Notes under the pieces: generated by a model
Told to the model about the DNA's origin: nothing
The model's input: only the letters and a program-made list of their open reading frames with translations
Databases searched by the model: none
In this document: one piece after another, positions 9,296 to 22,800 of the stretch
How positions within the stretch are numbered: position 1 is the stretch's first letter
How the letters are laid out: the number at the start of each line of letters is the position of its first letter
Made by a program: the position numbers and the translations under genes
Origin: Pseudonocardia oceani
GTDB taxonomy: Bacteria > Actinomycetota > Actinomycetes > Mycobacteriales > Pseudonocardiaceae
Direction of reading: 5' to 3'
Length of the DNA stretch: 64,000 nt
NCBI RefSeq assembly: GCF_019263585.2
Contig: NZ_JADQDF010000001.1
Coordinates: forward strand, 1,364,001-1,428,000

Positions 9296-9433
9296 TCAGC
9301 GCCCGTCACCCTTGAGCGTGTCGCCCGGGTTCGATGCGGCGTCCTTCACGGAGTCGCCGGTCTGCTTGACGTTGCCCGAGACCTGGTCCTTCCTGCCCTC
9401 GGCCTTGTGCTCGGCCTTGTCGATGAAGCTCAT
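9296..9433 (-). CDS. CsbD family stress protein
   Basis: Small hydrophilic protein of 45 residues beginning MSFIDKAEHKAEGRKDQV, the CsbD-family pattern (AEGKxKxxxGxxxG-like, here GRKDQVSGNVKQTGD). CsbD proteins are general-stress proteins of unknown mechanism, often under alternative sigma control. The ATG at 9433 is preceded by AGAGG with seven-base spacing; an upstream in-frame start at 9499 was rejected. It is divergent from the sigma-factor gene at 9574, so both could be part of one stress response. Confidence 0.8.
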   Translation of the reverse strand: MSFIDKAEHKAEGRKDQVSGNVKQTGDSVKDAASNPGDTLKGDGR

Positions 9434-9573
9434 CGCGGTACCTCTTCCGTCGGGGGACGTCGCGCGCGGCCCGGGTCCGGGGCGGCTACCGTGTTCCACT
9501 GGTGGTAGGACGACCTCCCGACCGCCGTCCTCACGGTGAGGCGCGTCGCACGCGGACCACGGATCGGAGCGCG

Positions 9574-10197
9574 GTGCAGCTCAGCCAGGGTGTCGCGGCC
9601 GCCACCGCACCGGTGCGGCGCGCACCGGAACCCCCCGTCCCGGAGGCCGGACCGCCCGTGGCCGACGAGCTCGACGAGCAGACGCTGGTCGTGCGCGCCC
9701 AGGAGGGCGACGCGCGGGCGTTCGAGGCGCTGGCCCGGCGCCACCAGGACGCGCTCTACCGCGTCGCCGTCCGCGTGATGGGCGACCGCGCCGAGGCCGA
9801 GGACGCGCTGCAGGAGGCCCTGCTCGACGCGTGGCGGCGGATCGACCGGTTCCGCGGCGAGTCGGCGTTCCCCACCTGGATGTACCGCGTCGTCACCAAC
9901 CGCTGCCTGGCGATGCTGCGCAAGCGCCGCCCCGTGCCGGTCCAGGAGATCGAGGCCCCCGCCCCCGCGCAGGACTCCCCCGAGCGCGCCGCCGAGCGCG
10001 ACGCCGGGATGGCCGCGCTGCACCGCGCGATCGCCGCCCTGCCCGACGACCTGCGGGTCTGCTGGGTGCTGCGTGAGATGGAGGGCCAGGGGTACTCGGA
10101 GATCGCGGAGATCACCGGGGCCACCGAGGACGCCGTGCGCGGGCGCATCCACCGGGCCCGCACGAAGCTGGCGGAGGCGATGCGCTCATGGCGGTGA
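9574..10197 (+). CDS. RNA polymerase sigma factor, ECF type
   Basis: Protein of 207 residues with sigma region 2 (RAFEALARRHQDALYRVAVRVMG, DAEDALQEALLDAWRRIDRF, then FPTWMYRVVTNRCLAMLRKRR) and region 4 (ALPDDLRVCWVLREMEGQGYSEIAEITG and AVRGRIHRARTKL), joined by a Pro/Ala linker. It directs RNA polymerase to a specific promoter set. I chose GTG at 9574 because GGAG precedes it by four bases; an earlier in-frame GTG at 9502 would add 24 unconserved residues. Its stop lies inside the start of the next gene, a zinc-binding anti-sigma candidate, so the pair is co-translated. Confidence 0.9.
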   Translation: MQLSQGVAAATAPVRRAPEPPVPEAGPPVADELDEQTLVVRAQEGDARAFEALARRHQDALYRVAVRVMGDRAEAEDALQEALLDAWRRIDRFRGESAFPTWMYRVVTNRCLAMLRKRRPVPVQEIEAPAPAQDSPERAAERDAGMAALHRAIAALPDDLRVCWVLREMEGQGYSEIAEITGATEDAVRGRIHRARTKLAEAMRSWR

Positions 10198-10772
10198 ACC
10201 CCGCTCCCCTGCCCGATCCCGACGGCCGCCTGGCCTGCGGCCGCGACGCCGCACTGGTCTGGGACCGCGCCGCGGCGGGCGAGGCCCCCGACGAGCACGA
10301 GAGCTCGTGCCCGCACTGCCGCGCCGCCGCGGCCGACGCCCGGGGCCTCGACGCGCTGGTGCACCGGCTGGCCGCCGAGCGCCCGCCGCCGCCGCCGTCG
10401 GTGCTCGACACGGTGATGGTCGCGGTGCGCACCGAGCTGCGCCCGCACGACGTCCTCACCCTCCCCTCGCCCCACGGCCCGGCCCGGCTCTCGCGCGCCG
10501 CGGCCGCCGCGGTGCTGCGCCACACCGTCGACGCGATGGCCGGCGTGCGCGCCCGCAGCTGCCGCATCGAGCAGGTCACCGACACGTCCTCCGGCGAGTC
10601 CGGGCACGCCGCCGACGTGCGGATCACGGTGACCGCGCGGTTCGGCGTCGACCTGGCGTCGGTCACGGCGCGGGTCCGCCAGATGGTGGCGGCGGCGGGC
10701 GAGCAGGCGCTCGGGGTGCCCGTGCGGCGGGTCGACATCGAGGTCGTGGACGTGTTCGGGGGCGAGTGGTGA
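10188..10772 (+). CDS. Anti-sigma-like zinc protein with Asp23-type C-terminus
   Basis: Protein of 194 residues overlapping the sigma-factor gene by ten bases. Near residues 38-45 it has HESSCPHC, which matches the HxxxCxxC motif of zinc-binding anti-sigma (ZAS) domains. The C-terminal half (about 100-190) reads VRITVTARFGVDLASVTARV and a final VDIEVVDVF, an Asp23/Gls24-like fold. There is no membrane helix, so it would be a soluble anti-sigma factor. The domain pairing is unusual: it ties a sigma switch directly to the Asp23 envelope module. Binding to the upstream sigma factor is inferred from motif and overlap. Confidence 0.7.
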   Translation: MAVNPAPLPDPDGRLACGRDAALVWDRAAAGEAPDEHESSCPHCRAAAADARGLDALVHRLAAERPPPPPSVLDTVMVAVRTELRPHDVLTLPSPHGPARLSRAAAAAVLRHTVDAMAGVRARSCRIEQVTDTSSGESGHAADVRITVTARFGVDLASVTARVRQMVAAAGEQALGVPVRRVDIEVVDVFGGEW

Positions 10773-11158
10773 GCGCGGGCGGGATGGGCTCCGCCGCGGC
10801 CGGTCCCGCGGTCCGCGTGCACGTCGGCGACGCCGTCGTGGCGCGGGTGGCCGCGCACCGCGCCCGCCGCGTCCCCGGGGTCGTCGCCCTGCGGGCCGAC
10901 CTGACGCAGGCGCTGCTCGGATTGGCCGGGTCCTGGCTCGACCCCGACCGCGACCGCGGCTCGCTGCCCGCCGACGGCGTCCACGCCGCCGTGGACGGCA
11001 CGGCAGCCGAGGTCACGATCACCCTGGCCACCCGGCTGGGGTTCACCTGCCGCGACGTCGCCCAGGCCGTGCAGCGCGAGGTGGCCGCCGAGGTCGGCGC
11101 CTACACCGGGCTCGACGTCGTGGTGACCGTCGTCGTGGCCGAGGTGCTGCTCGACTGA
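10769..11158 (+). CDS. Asp23/Gls24 family protein
   Basis: Protein of 129 residues from a GTG at 10769 that overlaps the preceding stop by four bases (GTGA). It opens VRVHVGDAVVARVAAHRARRVPGV, the typical start of Asp23 domains (IADDVVxxIAxxAAxxVxGV), and ends GLDVVVTVVVAEVLL. It is the third gene of a sigma factor, anti-sigma hybrid and Asp23 operon and is likely a structural envelope-stress component. No membrane segment is present; an AmaP-like membrane anchor is not seen in this window. Confidence 0.78.
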   Translation: MSAGGMGSAAAGPAVRVHVGDAVVARVAAHRARRVPGVVALRADLTQALLGLAGSWLDPDRDRGSLPADGVHAAVDGTAAEVTITLATRLGFTCRDVAQAVQREVAAEVGAYTGLDVVVTVVVAEVLLD

Positions 11159-11164
11159 CTCCCG

Positions 11165-11920
11165 TCAGCGCGGCACCAGCACGCAGTCGCCGCACAGCCC
11201 CCCGTCGCGGGCCCGGTAGTAGAGGCAGCACGACCGGCGGCGGAAGCTCCACCCGCGGTCGGGCGCCCGCGCCGCGATCCGCTCCCCCGTGCCCGCCAGC
11301 ACCCCGGTGTCCAGCAGTCGCTCGGCCACCTCGGTGGCCCGCCCGTGCGCCGCGGGCCACTGCGCGACGACCAGCCGACGGGTCGCGGCCACGGTGGAGG
11401 CGGTGTTGCCGTGCAGCACCTTCCCCGACACCGCCACCCGCTGCCGGACCGCCGCGGCGAGCGGGCCCAGGTGCTGGTCCAGCAGCAGGTCGGCGAGGCC
11501 CGCGGCGGCGTCGGCCGGGTCGGGCACCGCGCGGCCGTCCGGGTCGGCGCACCACAGCGCCCACGGCCCGTCGGTGCGCGGGATCCAGTGCAGCGCCGAC
11601 GGGGTGAGCGCGGGCAGGACCCCGTGCACGACGGCCGCCGCGAACGGCGCCGCCACGAGCAGCGCCGCGAGGCCCTGGAACGTGACCGACGCCGCGACGC
11701 GGTCGTCCGAACCGAGCACCGTGCGTACGTGGGCGATCCGCCGGACGAGTGCATCCCCGCGGCCGGCGAGGACGTCGGCGACGGGCTGAGCGCCGTCCGG
11801 GACGGCACCGGCGGGGCCCGTCGAGACGGCGAAGAACGGGCCGGCGCGGGCCACGTCGTGAAGGGCTCGGGCGACGTCCACGGCGCCAGTCTGGCGTGTG
11901 GGACAGGCTACCGCCCGCAC
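11165..11920 (-). CDS. FhuF-like (2Fe-2S) ferric reductase
   Basis: Protein of 251 residues. The C-terminus has [19 protein letters not shown], the CC-x-CxxC cysteine set of FhuF-type ferric siderophore reductases, which release iron by reducing Fe(III). An aromatic and Ala-rich central region fits this family. The GTG at 11920 has AGAGG at five-base spacing; an internal GTG at 11881 would give 239 residues. It is convergent with the Asp23 operon, seven bases from its end, and divergent from gltB. No siderophore genes are adjacent. Confidence 0.78.
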   Translation of the reverse strand: MRAVACPTRQTGAVDVARALHDVARAGPFFAVSTGPAGAVPDGAQPVADVLAGRGDALVRRIAHVRTVLGSDDRVAASVTFQGLAALLVAAPFAAAVVHGVLPALTPSALHWIPRTDGPWALWCADPDGRAVPDPADAAAGLADLLLDQHLGPLAAAVRQRVAVSGKVLHGNTASTVAATRRLVVAQWPAAHGRATEVAERLLDTGVLAGTGERIAARAPDRGWSFRRRSCCLYYRARDGGLCGDCVLVPR

Positions 11921-12258
11921 CGGCGCCTCTGCAGGTCATCGTGCTCACGTCCGCATCCACTGGCGGATCGTCGGCACGGCGTGCGACGCTGGTCGGCGCG
12001 CCAGCGCACCCACTGCAGCGTGCCTGCGCACCACGGAGCACCACCGGCCGACGCCCACCCCGGCGTCCGGTCGTCGTGCCGGCGCCGGGTCTCCACCACG
12101 ACCTCTCGTCGGCACATCCAGATGCACCCGTTCGGACCAGGACCGGCGGTCGCACGGGCGTGTCGCTTATCCTTTCCCCTCAACCATCACGTCGTCCCGA
12201 TTGCCCCAAGCACGCAGTGGGTCAGTGTCGGGGTGCACCGAGACGACAGGAGGCACTG
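11921..12258 (+). other. Long upstream region of gltB
   Basis: This 338-base gap between the FhuF-like gene and gltB contains no convincing gene. It should hold the promoters of both divergent genes. An AGGAGG ribosome site lies at 12249-12254, five bases before the gltB TTG. I see no clear riboswitch fold or convincing -35/-10 pair. Confidence 0.5.
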
Positions 12259-16801
<4,543 letters not shown>

Positions 16802-16809
<8 letters not shown>

Positions 16810-18253
16810 CCCGAAGGGATTCCTGACCACCAAGCGCGAGGGTCCCACCCGCCGTCCGGTCGACCTGCGACTGATGGACTGGCGCGAGGTCTACGAGGAC
16901 TTCCCGCACGACCACCTGGAGAAGCAGGCCGGGCGCTGCATGAACTGCGGCATCCCGTTCTGCCACCAGGGCTGCCCGCTGGGCAACCTCATCCCGGAGT
17001 GGAACGACCTCGTCTACCGCAAGGACTGGCGCGAGGCCACCGAGCGGCTGCACGCCACGAACAACTTCCCGGAGTTCACCGGCACGCTCTGCCCCGCCCC
17101 GTGCGAGGCGGCCTGCGTGCTGGCGATCAACGACGACGCGGTCACGATCAAGCAGGTCGAGATCGAGATCGTCGACCGGGCGTGGGACGAGGGCTGGGTG
17201 CCGCCGCAGCCGGCGCGGACCAAGACGGGCAAGAAGGTCGCCGTCGTCGGTTCCGGGCCGGCCGGGCTGGCCGCCGCGCAGCAGCTCACGCGCGTGGGCC
17301 ACGACGTCGTGGTGTTCGAGCGCTCCGACCGCATCGGCGGCCTGCTGCGCTACGGCATCCCCGAGTTCAAGATGGAGAAGGCGCGGCTCGACCGGCGCCT
17401 CAAGCAGATGCAGGACGAGGGCACGATGTTCCGGGCGTCGGTCGACGTCGGCACGGACATCACCGTCGAGCAGCTGCGCGAGGAGTTCGACGCGGTCGTG
17501 CTCGCGGGCGGGGCCACGGCGTGGCGCGACCTGCCCGCCGCCGGACGCGAGACCGAGGGCGTCCACCAGGCGATGGAGTTCCTGCCGTGGGCCAACCACG
17601 TGCAGCAGGGCGACATCGACGCGCCGCCGATCACGGCCGAGGGCAAGGACGTCGTGATCATCGGCGGCGGTGACACCGGCGCCGACTGCCTCGGCACGAG
17701 CCACCGGCAGGGCGCCCGCTCGGTCACCCAGCTGGAGATCATGCCGACGCCCCCGGAGAAGCGCACCGAGGGCATGCCCTGGCCGACGTACCCGATGGTC
17801 TACCGGGTGTCGAGCGCGCACGAGGAGGGTGGCGACCGGCTGTTCTCGGTCAACACCACCGAGTTCGTCGCCGACGACGAGGGCAAGCTGGCCGGCGTCC
17901 GGATCGTCGAGGTCAAGCGGGGCGAGAAGGGCTTCGACCCCGTCGAGGGCACCGAGAAGCTCCTGCCCGCGCAGCTCGTGCTGCTCGCGATGGGCTTCGT
18001 CGGGCCGGAGAAGGGCAAGCTGCTCTCCGACCTCGGGGTGGAGCTCGACGAGCGCGGCAACGTCGCGCGCGACCGCAGCTTCATGACCAGCGTCGACGGG
18101 GTGTTCTCCGCGGGCGACATGGGCCGCGGCCAGTCGCTGATCGTGTGGGCCATCGCCGAGGGCCGGTCCGCCGCGGCGGGCGTCGACGCCTACCTCACCG
18201 GGCGCGACGTGCTGCCCCGGCCGATCGAGCCGACCGACCGGCCGCTCACCTGA
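16802..18253 (+). CDS. gltD: Glutamate synthase small subunit
   Basis: Protein of 483 residues. N-terminal cysteines C46, C49, C54, C58 (CMNCG, FCHQGC) and a second set ([10 protein letters not shown], near 97-108) hold the iron-sulfur clusters. The FAD site [12 protein letters not shown] is near 152 and the NADPH site [11 protein letters not shown] near 287. It passes electrons from NADPH to the large subunit. The ATG at 16802 has GGAGG about six bases ahead and lies within the end of gltB, giving translational coupling. Confidence 0.96.
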
Positions 18254-18430
18254 CGGTGCCGACCTGACCGGTGCGGGCCGGGGGCGCTACACCTCCGGCC
18301 CGTACCGCCTCACAGGGCCGACCGCGATTCCCGCGAGTCGCGCTCTCGCGGTGCGCGAGTCGCGACCCCGGCTCGCTCGAACGAGACCCCGACTCGCGGG
18401 CTTCCTCGCACCCGCTCCGGACCGAGAGCC
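18254..18430. repeat. Intergenic CGCGAGTCGCG repeats
   Basis: The gap after gltD contains two direct copies of CGCGAGTCGCG (18332-18342 and 18354-18364). CCCGCGAGTC at 18330-18339 has its inverse GACTCGCGGG at 18391-18400, with CTCGCTCGAACGAG between. The group can fold as a branched hairpin and may serve as the gltBD terminator. Its modular look suggests a dispersed intergenic repeat. Confidence 0.5.
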
Positions 18431-18688
18431 TCAGACCTCGATCTCCTCCAGCTCGAACGCGTCGTCCCCGATCCACACCCGCAGGCCCTCGGCGTCGTCG
18501 GTGAGGAAGCCGTCCTCCTCCTCCCCCAGCTCCCGGGCCGAGCCCAGGGCACGGTAGCTGTAGCTGATCCGGCCGTCCCCCAGGTCCACCGGGCGGTACT
18601 CGCGGGCGAGGCGGGCGGTTCGGCTCTCCGTGGCGAGCCAGGTGGCGTTCTCGACGCCCACATCGGCGACCCAGCTGCTAGTGCGCAT
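18431..18688 (-). CDS. Hypothetical acidic protein
   Basis: Predicted protein of 85 residues from an ATG at 18688. It is acidic in its second half (ELGEEEDGFLTDDAEG and a final FELEEIEV), with an N-terminal segment of mixed character (TSSWVADVGVENATWLAT). No domain, signal peptide or membrane helix is recognised. Codon usage fits a real gene and it is divergent from the hydroxybutyrate operon. A start at 18730 would add 14 arginine-rich residues and looks unlikely. I cannot assign a function. Confidence 0.5.
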   Translation of the reverse strand: MRTSSWVADVGVENATWLATESRTARLAREYRPVDLGDGRISYSYRALGSARELGEEEDGFLTDDAEGLRVWIGDDAFELEEIEV

Positions 18689-18721
18689 GCGGCGCAGTAT
18701 GAGCCGCCGGCTGCCGCGGAC

Positions 18722-18740
18722 CGATCTCATCCTGAGATCG
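18722..18740. promoter_or_regulatory. Perfect inverted repeat, candidate operator
   Basis: CGATCTCA (18722-18729) and TGAGATCG (18733-18740) form an 8-3-8 perfect inverted repeat in the divergent promoter region upstream of the bdhA-like gene. A second inverted pair, CCCACAT (18752-18758) and ATGTGGG (18773-18779), follows. Both are plausible operator sites for the operon's PucR-type regulator or another factor; assignment is inference. Confidence 0.45.
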
Positions 18741-18827
18741 TCGGGGCGGAGCCCACATGATCAGCGCCGTGAATGTGGGTGCGCGCCACACGGCGGAGCG
18801 CCTCACCCTGTCCTAACGTTCCCGGGC

Positions 18828-19577
18828 ATGACGATCCTCGACGGACGGACGGCGCTGGTCACGGGCGCGGCGTCCGGCATCGGCAGGGCCATCGCGTCGC
18901 GCGTGGCCGCGGACGGGGCGCACGTCGTCGCCGTCGACCGTGACGAGGCGGGGCTCGAGGCCCTCGCGGACGAGGTCCCGGGGATCGAGACGGTCGTGTG
19001 CGACCTCTCCGACCTCGACGCGGTCGACGCCCTGCCGTCGGCCGTGGACGTCCTCGTCAACAACGCCGGCATCCAGCACGTGGCGCCGGTGCACGAGTTC
19101 GATCCCGAGCGGTTCGGCTTCATCCTGCGCGTGATGCTGGAGGCGCCGTTCCGGCTGTCCCGGCTGGTCCTGCCGCACATGTACGAGCGCGGCTGGGGCC
19201 GGATCGTCAACGTCTCCAGCGTGCACGGCGTGCGCGCGAGCCCGTTCAAGTCGGCCTACGTCAGCGCCAAGCACGGGCTCGAAGGACTCTCCAAGGTGAT
19301 CGCGCTGGAGGGCGCCGCGCACGGCGTCACCAGCAACTGCCTCAACCCCGCCTACGTGCGGACGCCGCTGGTCGAGAAGCAGGTCGCCGACCAGGCCCGC
19401 ACGCACGGCATCGACGAGTCGCAGGTCCTCGAGCAGATCATGCTCACGCCGGTGGCCGTGAAGCGGCTCGTCGAACCCGCGGAGGTCGCCGAACTCGCCG
19501 CCGTGCTCTACGGCCCGGCGTCCGGCTCGATCGCCGGCACCTCCTACCTCATGGACGGCGGCTGGACCGCCCACTAG
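18828..19577 (+). CDS. Probable 3-hydroxybutyrate dehydrogenase (SDR family)
   Basis: Classical short-chain dehydrogenase of 249 residues. The NAD-binding motif TGAASGIG is at 12-19, the NNAG motif occurs as NNAGIQHVAPVHEF, and the catalytic Ser, Tyr and Lys are in VSSVHG and AYVSAKHGLEG. The NNAGIQHVAPVHEF and LMDGGWTAH segments are those of D-3-hydroxybutyrate dehydrogenases, which oxidise 3-hydroxybutyrate to acetoacetate. It is followed 17 bases later by an MHS transporter and then a GAF-PucR regulator, a coherent uptake and catabolism operon. Substrate is inferred from similarity and context. Confidence 0.85.
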   Translation: MTILDGRTALVTGAASGIGRAIASRVAADGAHVVAVDRDEAGLEALADEVPGIETVVCDLSDLDAVDALPSAVDVLVNNAGIQHVAPVHEFDPERFGFILRVMLEAPFRLSRLVLPHMYERGWGRIVNVSSVHGVRASPFKSAYVSAKHGLEGLSKVIALEGAAHGVTSNCLNPAYVRTPLVEKQVADQARTHGIDESQVLEQIMLTPVAVKRLVEPAEVAELAAVLYGPASGSIAGTSYLMDGGWTAH

Positions 19578-19594
19578 CGAGAAAGGGTTGCCCC

Positions 19595-20932
19595 ATGGCT
19601 GAGAACCAGCCGCGCAGCTCCATCGTCAAGGTCGTCGGCGCGAGCATGGCCGGCACCACCGTCGAGTGGTACGACTTCTTCCTCTACGGCGTCGCCGCGG
19701 CGCTCGTGTTCCCGCAGGTCTTCTTCCCCGGCAACGACCCCGCCACCGGCGTGCTGCTGTCGCTGGGCACGTTCGCCGTCGGGTTCATCGCCCGGCCGGT
19801 CGGCGGCCTGGTCTTCGGCCACTACGGCGACAAGATCGGCCGCAAGACGCTGCTCGTCGTCAGCCTGCTGATGATGGGGGTGGCGACGTTCCTCATCGGC
19901 GTCCTGCCCGGCTACGCCACCATCGGCCTGGCCGCACCGATCATCCTCGTGCTCCTGCGCCTGATCCAGGGCTTCGCGCTCGGCGGCGAGTGGGGCGGCG
20001 CGGTGCTCATCGTCTCCGAGCACGGCGACCCGGCCCGGCGCGGCTACTGGGCGAGCTGGCCGCAGGCCGGCGCCCCCGGCGGGCAGCTGCTCGCCAACGG
20101 CATCCTGGCGCTGCTCGCGGCGTTCCAGAGCGAGGCCGACTTCCTCGCCTGGGGCTGGCGCATCCCGTTCCTGCTCTCGGCCGTGCTCGTGCTGATCGGG
20201 CTCTACATCCGGCTCTCGGTCGAGGAGTCGCCGGTGTTCCGCGAGGCGCAGAAGCAGGCCGAGGAGCGCGCCGCCGCCGGCAGCGCCGACGCCATGCCGA
20301 TCCTCGAGGTGCTGCGCAGCTACCCCCGCGAGGTGCTGACGGCGATGGGCGCGCGGTTCGCCGAGAACGTCTCGTACTACATCTTCACCATCGTCGTGAC
20401 GACGTACGCGACGACGCAGCTGGACCTGTCGAGCTCGTTCGTACTGGGCGCGGTGCTGATCGGCGCGGCCGTGCACTTCGTGGCGATCCCGGTCTGGGGC
20501 GCGCTGTCGGACCGCTTCGGCCGCAAGCCGATGTACATCCTGGGTGCGGCGGGAGTCGGCATCTGGTCGTTCGCGTTCTTCGCGCTGCTCGACACCCGCA
20601 ACTTCTGGGCGGCCGTGCTCGCGGTCGTCGGCGGGCTGCTGTTCCACGGCGCGATGTACGGGCCCCAGGCCGCGTTCCTGTCCGAGCTGTTCGGCACGAA
20701 GGTGCGCTACTCGGGCGTCTCGATCGGCTACCAGCTGGCCTCGATCCTGGCCGGCGGGCTCGCGCCGATCATCGCGGTCGCGCTGATCACGGCCTACGGC
20801 AGCGGCTACCCCGTGGCCGTGTACGTGGCGGCGTCGGCGGTGCTGACGATCATCGCCGTGGCGAGCTACACCGAGACCCGCCACCGCGACCTGGCCGACG
20901 ACCCGGCCGTGGCGAGGTCGACGGTCCGCTGA
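19595..20932 (+). CDS. MHS family MFS transporter (metabolite:H+ symporter)
   Basis: Protein of 445 residues with 12 predicted membrane helices. GTTVEWYDFFLYG near the N-terminus and RLIQGFALGGEWGGA are the hallmark motifs of the metabolite:proton symporter group. The loop motif GHYGDKIGRK between helices 2 and 3 is intact and repeated as SDRFGRK in the second half. It probably imports 3-hydroxybutyrate or a related short acid for the dehydrogenase encoded just upstream. The ATG at 19595 has GAAAGGG about nine bases ahead. Confidence 0.9.
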   Translation: MAENQPRSSIVKVVGASMAGTTVEWYDFFLYGVAAALVFPQVFFPGNDPATGVLLSLGTFAVGFIARPVGGLVFGHYGDKIGRKTLLVVSLLMMGVATFLIGVLPGYATIGLAAPIILVLLRLIQGFALGGEWGGAVLIVSEHGDPARRGYWASWPQAGAPGGQLLANGILALLAAFQSEADFLAWGWRIPFLLSAVLVLIGLYIRLSVEESPVFREAQKQAEERAAAGSADAMPILEVLRSYPREVLTAMGARFAENVSYYIFTIVVTTYATTQLDLSSSFVLGAVLIGAAVHFVAIPVWGALSDRFGRKPMYILGAAGVGIWSFAFFALLDTRNFWAAVLAVVGGLLFHGAMYGPQAAFLSELFGTKVRYSGVSIGYQLASILAGGLAPIIAVALITAYGSGYPVAVYVAASAVLTIIAVASYTETRHRDLADDPAVARSTVR

Positions 20933-20976
20933 GCCGACGCGGTCGGAACGGCACGGCAGGTGGCATCATCCCCGCC

Positions 20977-22773
20977 GTGCCGCAGACCGCGCTGGACCTG
21001 CTGCGCCTGCTCGCCCAGGACGCACCCGCCGACCTCATCGAGGCCCGCGCGCTGCAGGCCACCGACAGCGAGAGCGCGGCCGTCGCCCGCACACTGGCCC
21101 TGCGCGTCCGGGCCGGGATCGACGAGCACCGCCGCCGCGAGGCGGAGCTGTCGGCGCTCGTCGAGACCGCCCGTGACCTCGCCTCGGCCGCCGACCCCCG
21201 CGGCGTCCTCGACGCCATCGTCCGCCGCGCGCGGGGCCTCATCGGCACCGACGTCGCCTACCTGACGCTGCACGACCCGCAGCGCGGCGACACGTTCATG
21301 CGCGCCACCGCGGGCTCGGTGTCGGCGCGGTTCCAGGGGCTCCGGCTGCCGCTGGGGGCCGGGCTCGGTGGGCTCGTCGCGCAGACCCGCCGCCCCTACT
21401 GGACCGCCGACTACCCCGCCGACGACCGCTACGCCCACACCTCCGACATCGACGACGCCGTCGACGAGGAGGGGCTGGTCGCGATCTGCGGCACCCCGCT
21501 GCTGGTCGACGGCGAGTTCGTCGGCGTGCTGTTCGCCGCCGGCCGCACGCGCCGCCCGTTCACGCGCGAGGAGGTGGCACTGCTCGGCTCGCTGGCGGCG
21601 CTGGCCGCGGTGTCGCTCGTGCAGGCCCGCCGGACGGCCGAGATCGCCGACGCCCTCGCCGCGCTGTCGGCCGCCCACGCCGGTATCGAGAGCGCCGCCA
21701 CCGCGCACGACCGGTTCTCCGAGGTCGTGCTGTCGGGCGGCGGCGTCGACGACATCGCGGCCACGCTCGGCGAGCTGCTCGGCTGCTGGGTCGCCGTCCT
21801 CGACGCCGACGACGGGCGCCTCGCCGCCCACGGCCGGGTGCCGCCCGGCGACCTCGCCGCCTCCGCCGCCGTGACGCGCTCCGCCGCGACCGGCCGCATC
21901 GCCCGGGGCGACGGCCGCTGGGCGGTGTCGGTGCACGCCGCCGGCCAGCGTCTGGGCTCGCTGGTGCTCGGCGGCTGCGGCGACCTCGACGACGGACAGG
22001 GCCGCACGGTCGAGCGCGCGGCGATGGTCACCGCGCTGGTGCTGCTGTTCCGGCTGCGCGCCGCCGAGTCCGACCAGCGCGTGCGCGCCGACCTGCTGGC
22101 CGAGCTCCTCGCCCGTCCCGAGGGCGAGCCCGACGCCGGGCTGGTCGAGCGCGGGCGGCTGCTCGGGCTGCGCCTGGGCGTCCCGCACGTGGTGGCGGTG
22201 TGTCGCGGGCCGGTCCGCGGGCTCGCGGTCGCCGCGGGCGAGGGCGGCGGCCTGGCGGGGCCGCACGGCGAGGACCTCGTCGCGGTCGTGCCGGGCACCG
22301 ACCCGTCCGCCGTCGCCGAGGCCCTGTCCCGGCGCCTGCCCGACGGCGTCACGACCGGCACGGCCGGGCCCGTCGTGCCCGGCGGCGGGCTGCGCGAGGT
22401 CCACGCGCGGGCGCAGCGGACCGCGGCGGCGCTCGTCGCGCTGGGGCGGGCGGCCGGGTCGGCGCGCGAGCTGGGCTTCGCCGGGCTGGTCGGGCCGGGC
22501 GACGTCGGCGCGTTCCTGGACGACGTGCTCGGCCCCGTCGTCGACTACGACGTCCGCCGCGGCAGCGACCTCCTCGGCACCCTCGACGCCTACTTCGCCG
22601 CCGGCGGCAGCCCGAGCCGCGCCGCCGGGTCGCTGCACGTGCACGTCAACACCGTGACCCAGCGCCTCGACCGCGTCGCCACCCTGCTCGGCGACGACTG
22701 GTCCATCCCCGCGCGAGCCCTGGAGCTGCAGCTCGCGCTGCACCTGCGGCGCCTCGGCGGCACCACGACGTGA
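20977..22773 (+). CDS. GAF domain PucR-type transcriptional regulator
   Basis: Protein of 598 residues. A GAF sensor domain spans about 60-210 (ending in LLVDGEFVGVLFAAGR), a second sensory region lies in the middle, and the C-terminus is a PucR-type helix-turn-helix (DLLGTLDAYFAAGGSPSRAA, VHVNTVTQRLDRVATLLG). Such regulators respond to small metabolites. It starts at GTG 20977, 44 bases after the transporter gene, and is probably the local controller of the hydroxybutyrate operon. Its stop overlaps the first copy of a 14-base tandem duplication. Confidence 0.87.
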   Translation: MPQTALDLLRLLAQDAPADLIEARALQATDSESAAVARTLALRVRAGIDEHRRREAELSALVETARDLASAADPRGVLDAIVRRARGLIGTDVAYLTLHDPQRGDTFMRATAGSVSARFQGLRLPLGAGLGGLVAQTRRPYWTADYPADDRYAHTSDIDDAVDEEGLVAICGTPLLVDGEFVGVLFAAGRTRRPFTREEVALLGSLAALAAVSLVQARRTAEIADALAALSAAHAGIESAATAHDRFSEVVLSGGGVDDIAATLGELLGCWVAVLDADDGRLAAHGRVPPGDLAASAAVTRSAATGRIARGDGRWAVSVHAAGQRLGSLVLGGCGDLDDGQGRTVERAAMVTALVLLFRLRAAESDQRVRADLLAELLARPEGEPDAGLVERGRLLGLRLGVPHVVAVCRGPVRGLAVAAGEGGGLAGPHGEDLVAVVPGTDPSAVAEALSRRLPDGVTTGTAGPVVPGGGLREVHARAQRTAAALVALGRAAGSARELGFAGLVGPGDVGAFLDDVLGPVVDYDVRRGSDLLGTLDAYFAAGGSPSRAAGSLHVHVNTVTQRLDRVATLLGDDWSIPARALELQLALHLRRLGGTTT

Positions 22774-22798
22774 TCGTCGCGGCGTGATCGTCGCGGCG
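22771..22798. repeat. 14-base tandem duplication
   Basis: TGATCGTCGCGGCG occurs twice in a row (22771-22784 and 22785-22798). The first copy contains the stop codon of the PucR-type gene. It falls between two convergent genes and looks like a simple slippage duplication. Confidence 0.7.
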
Positions 22799-22800
22799 CT

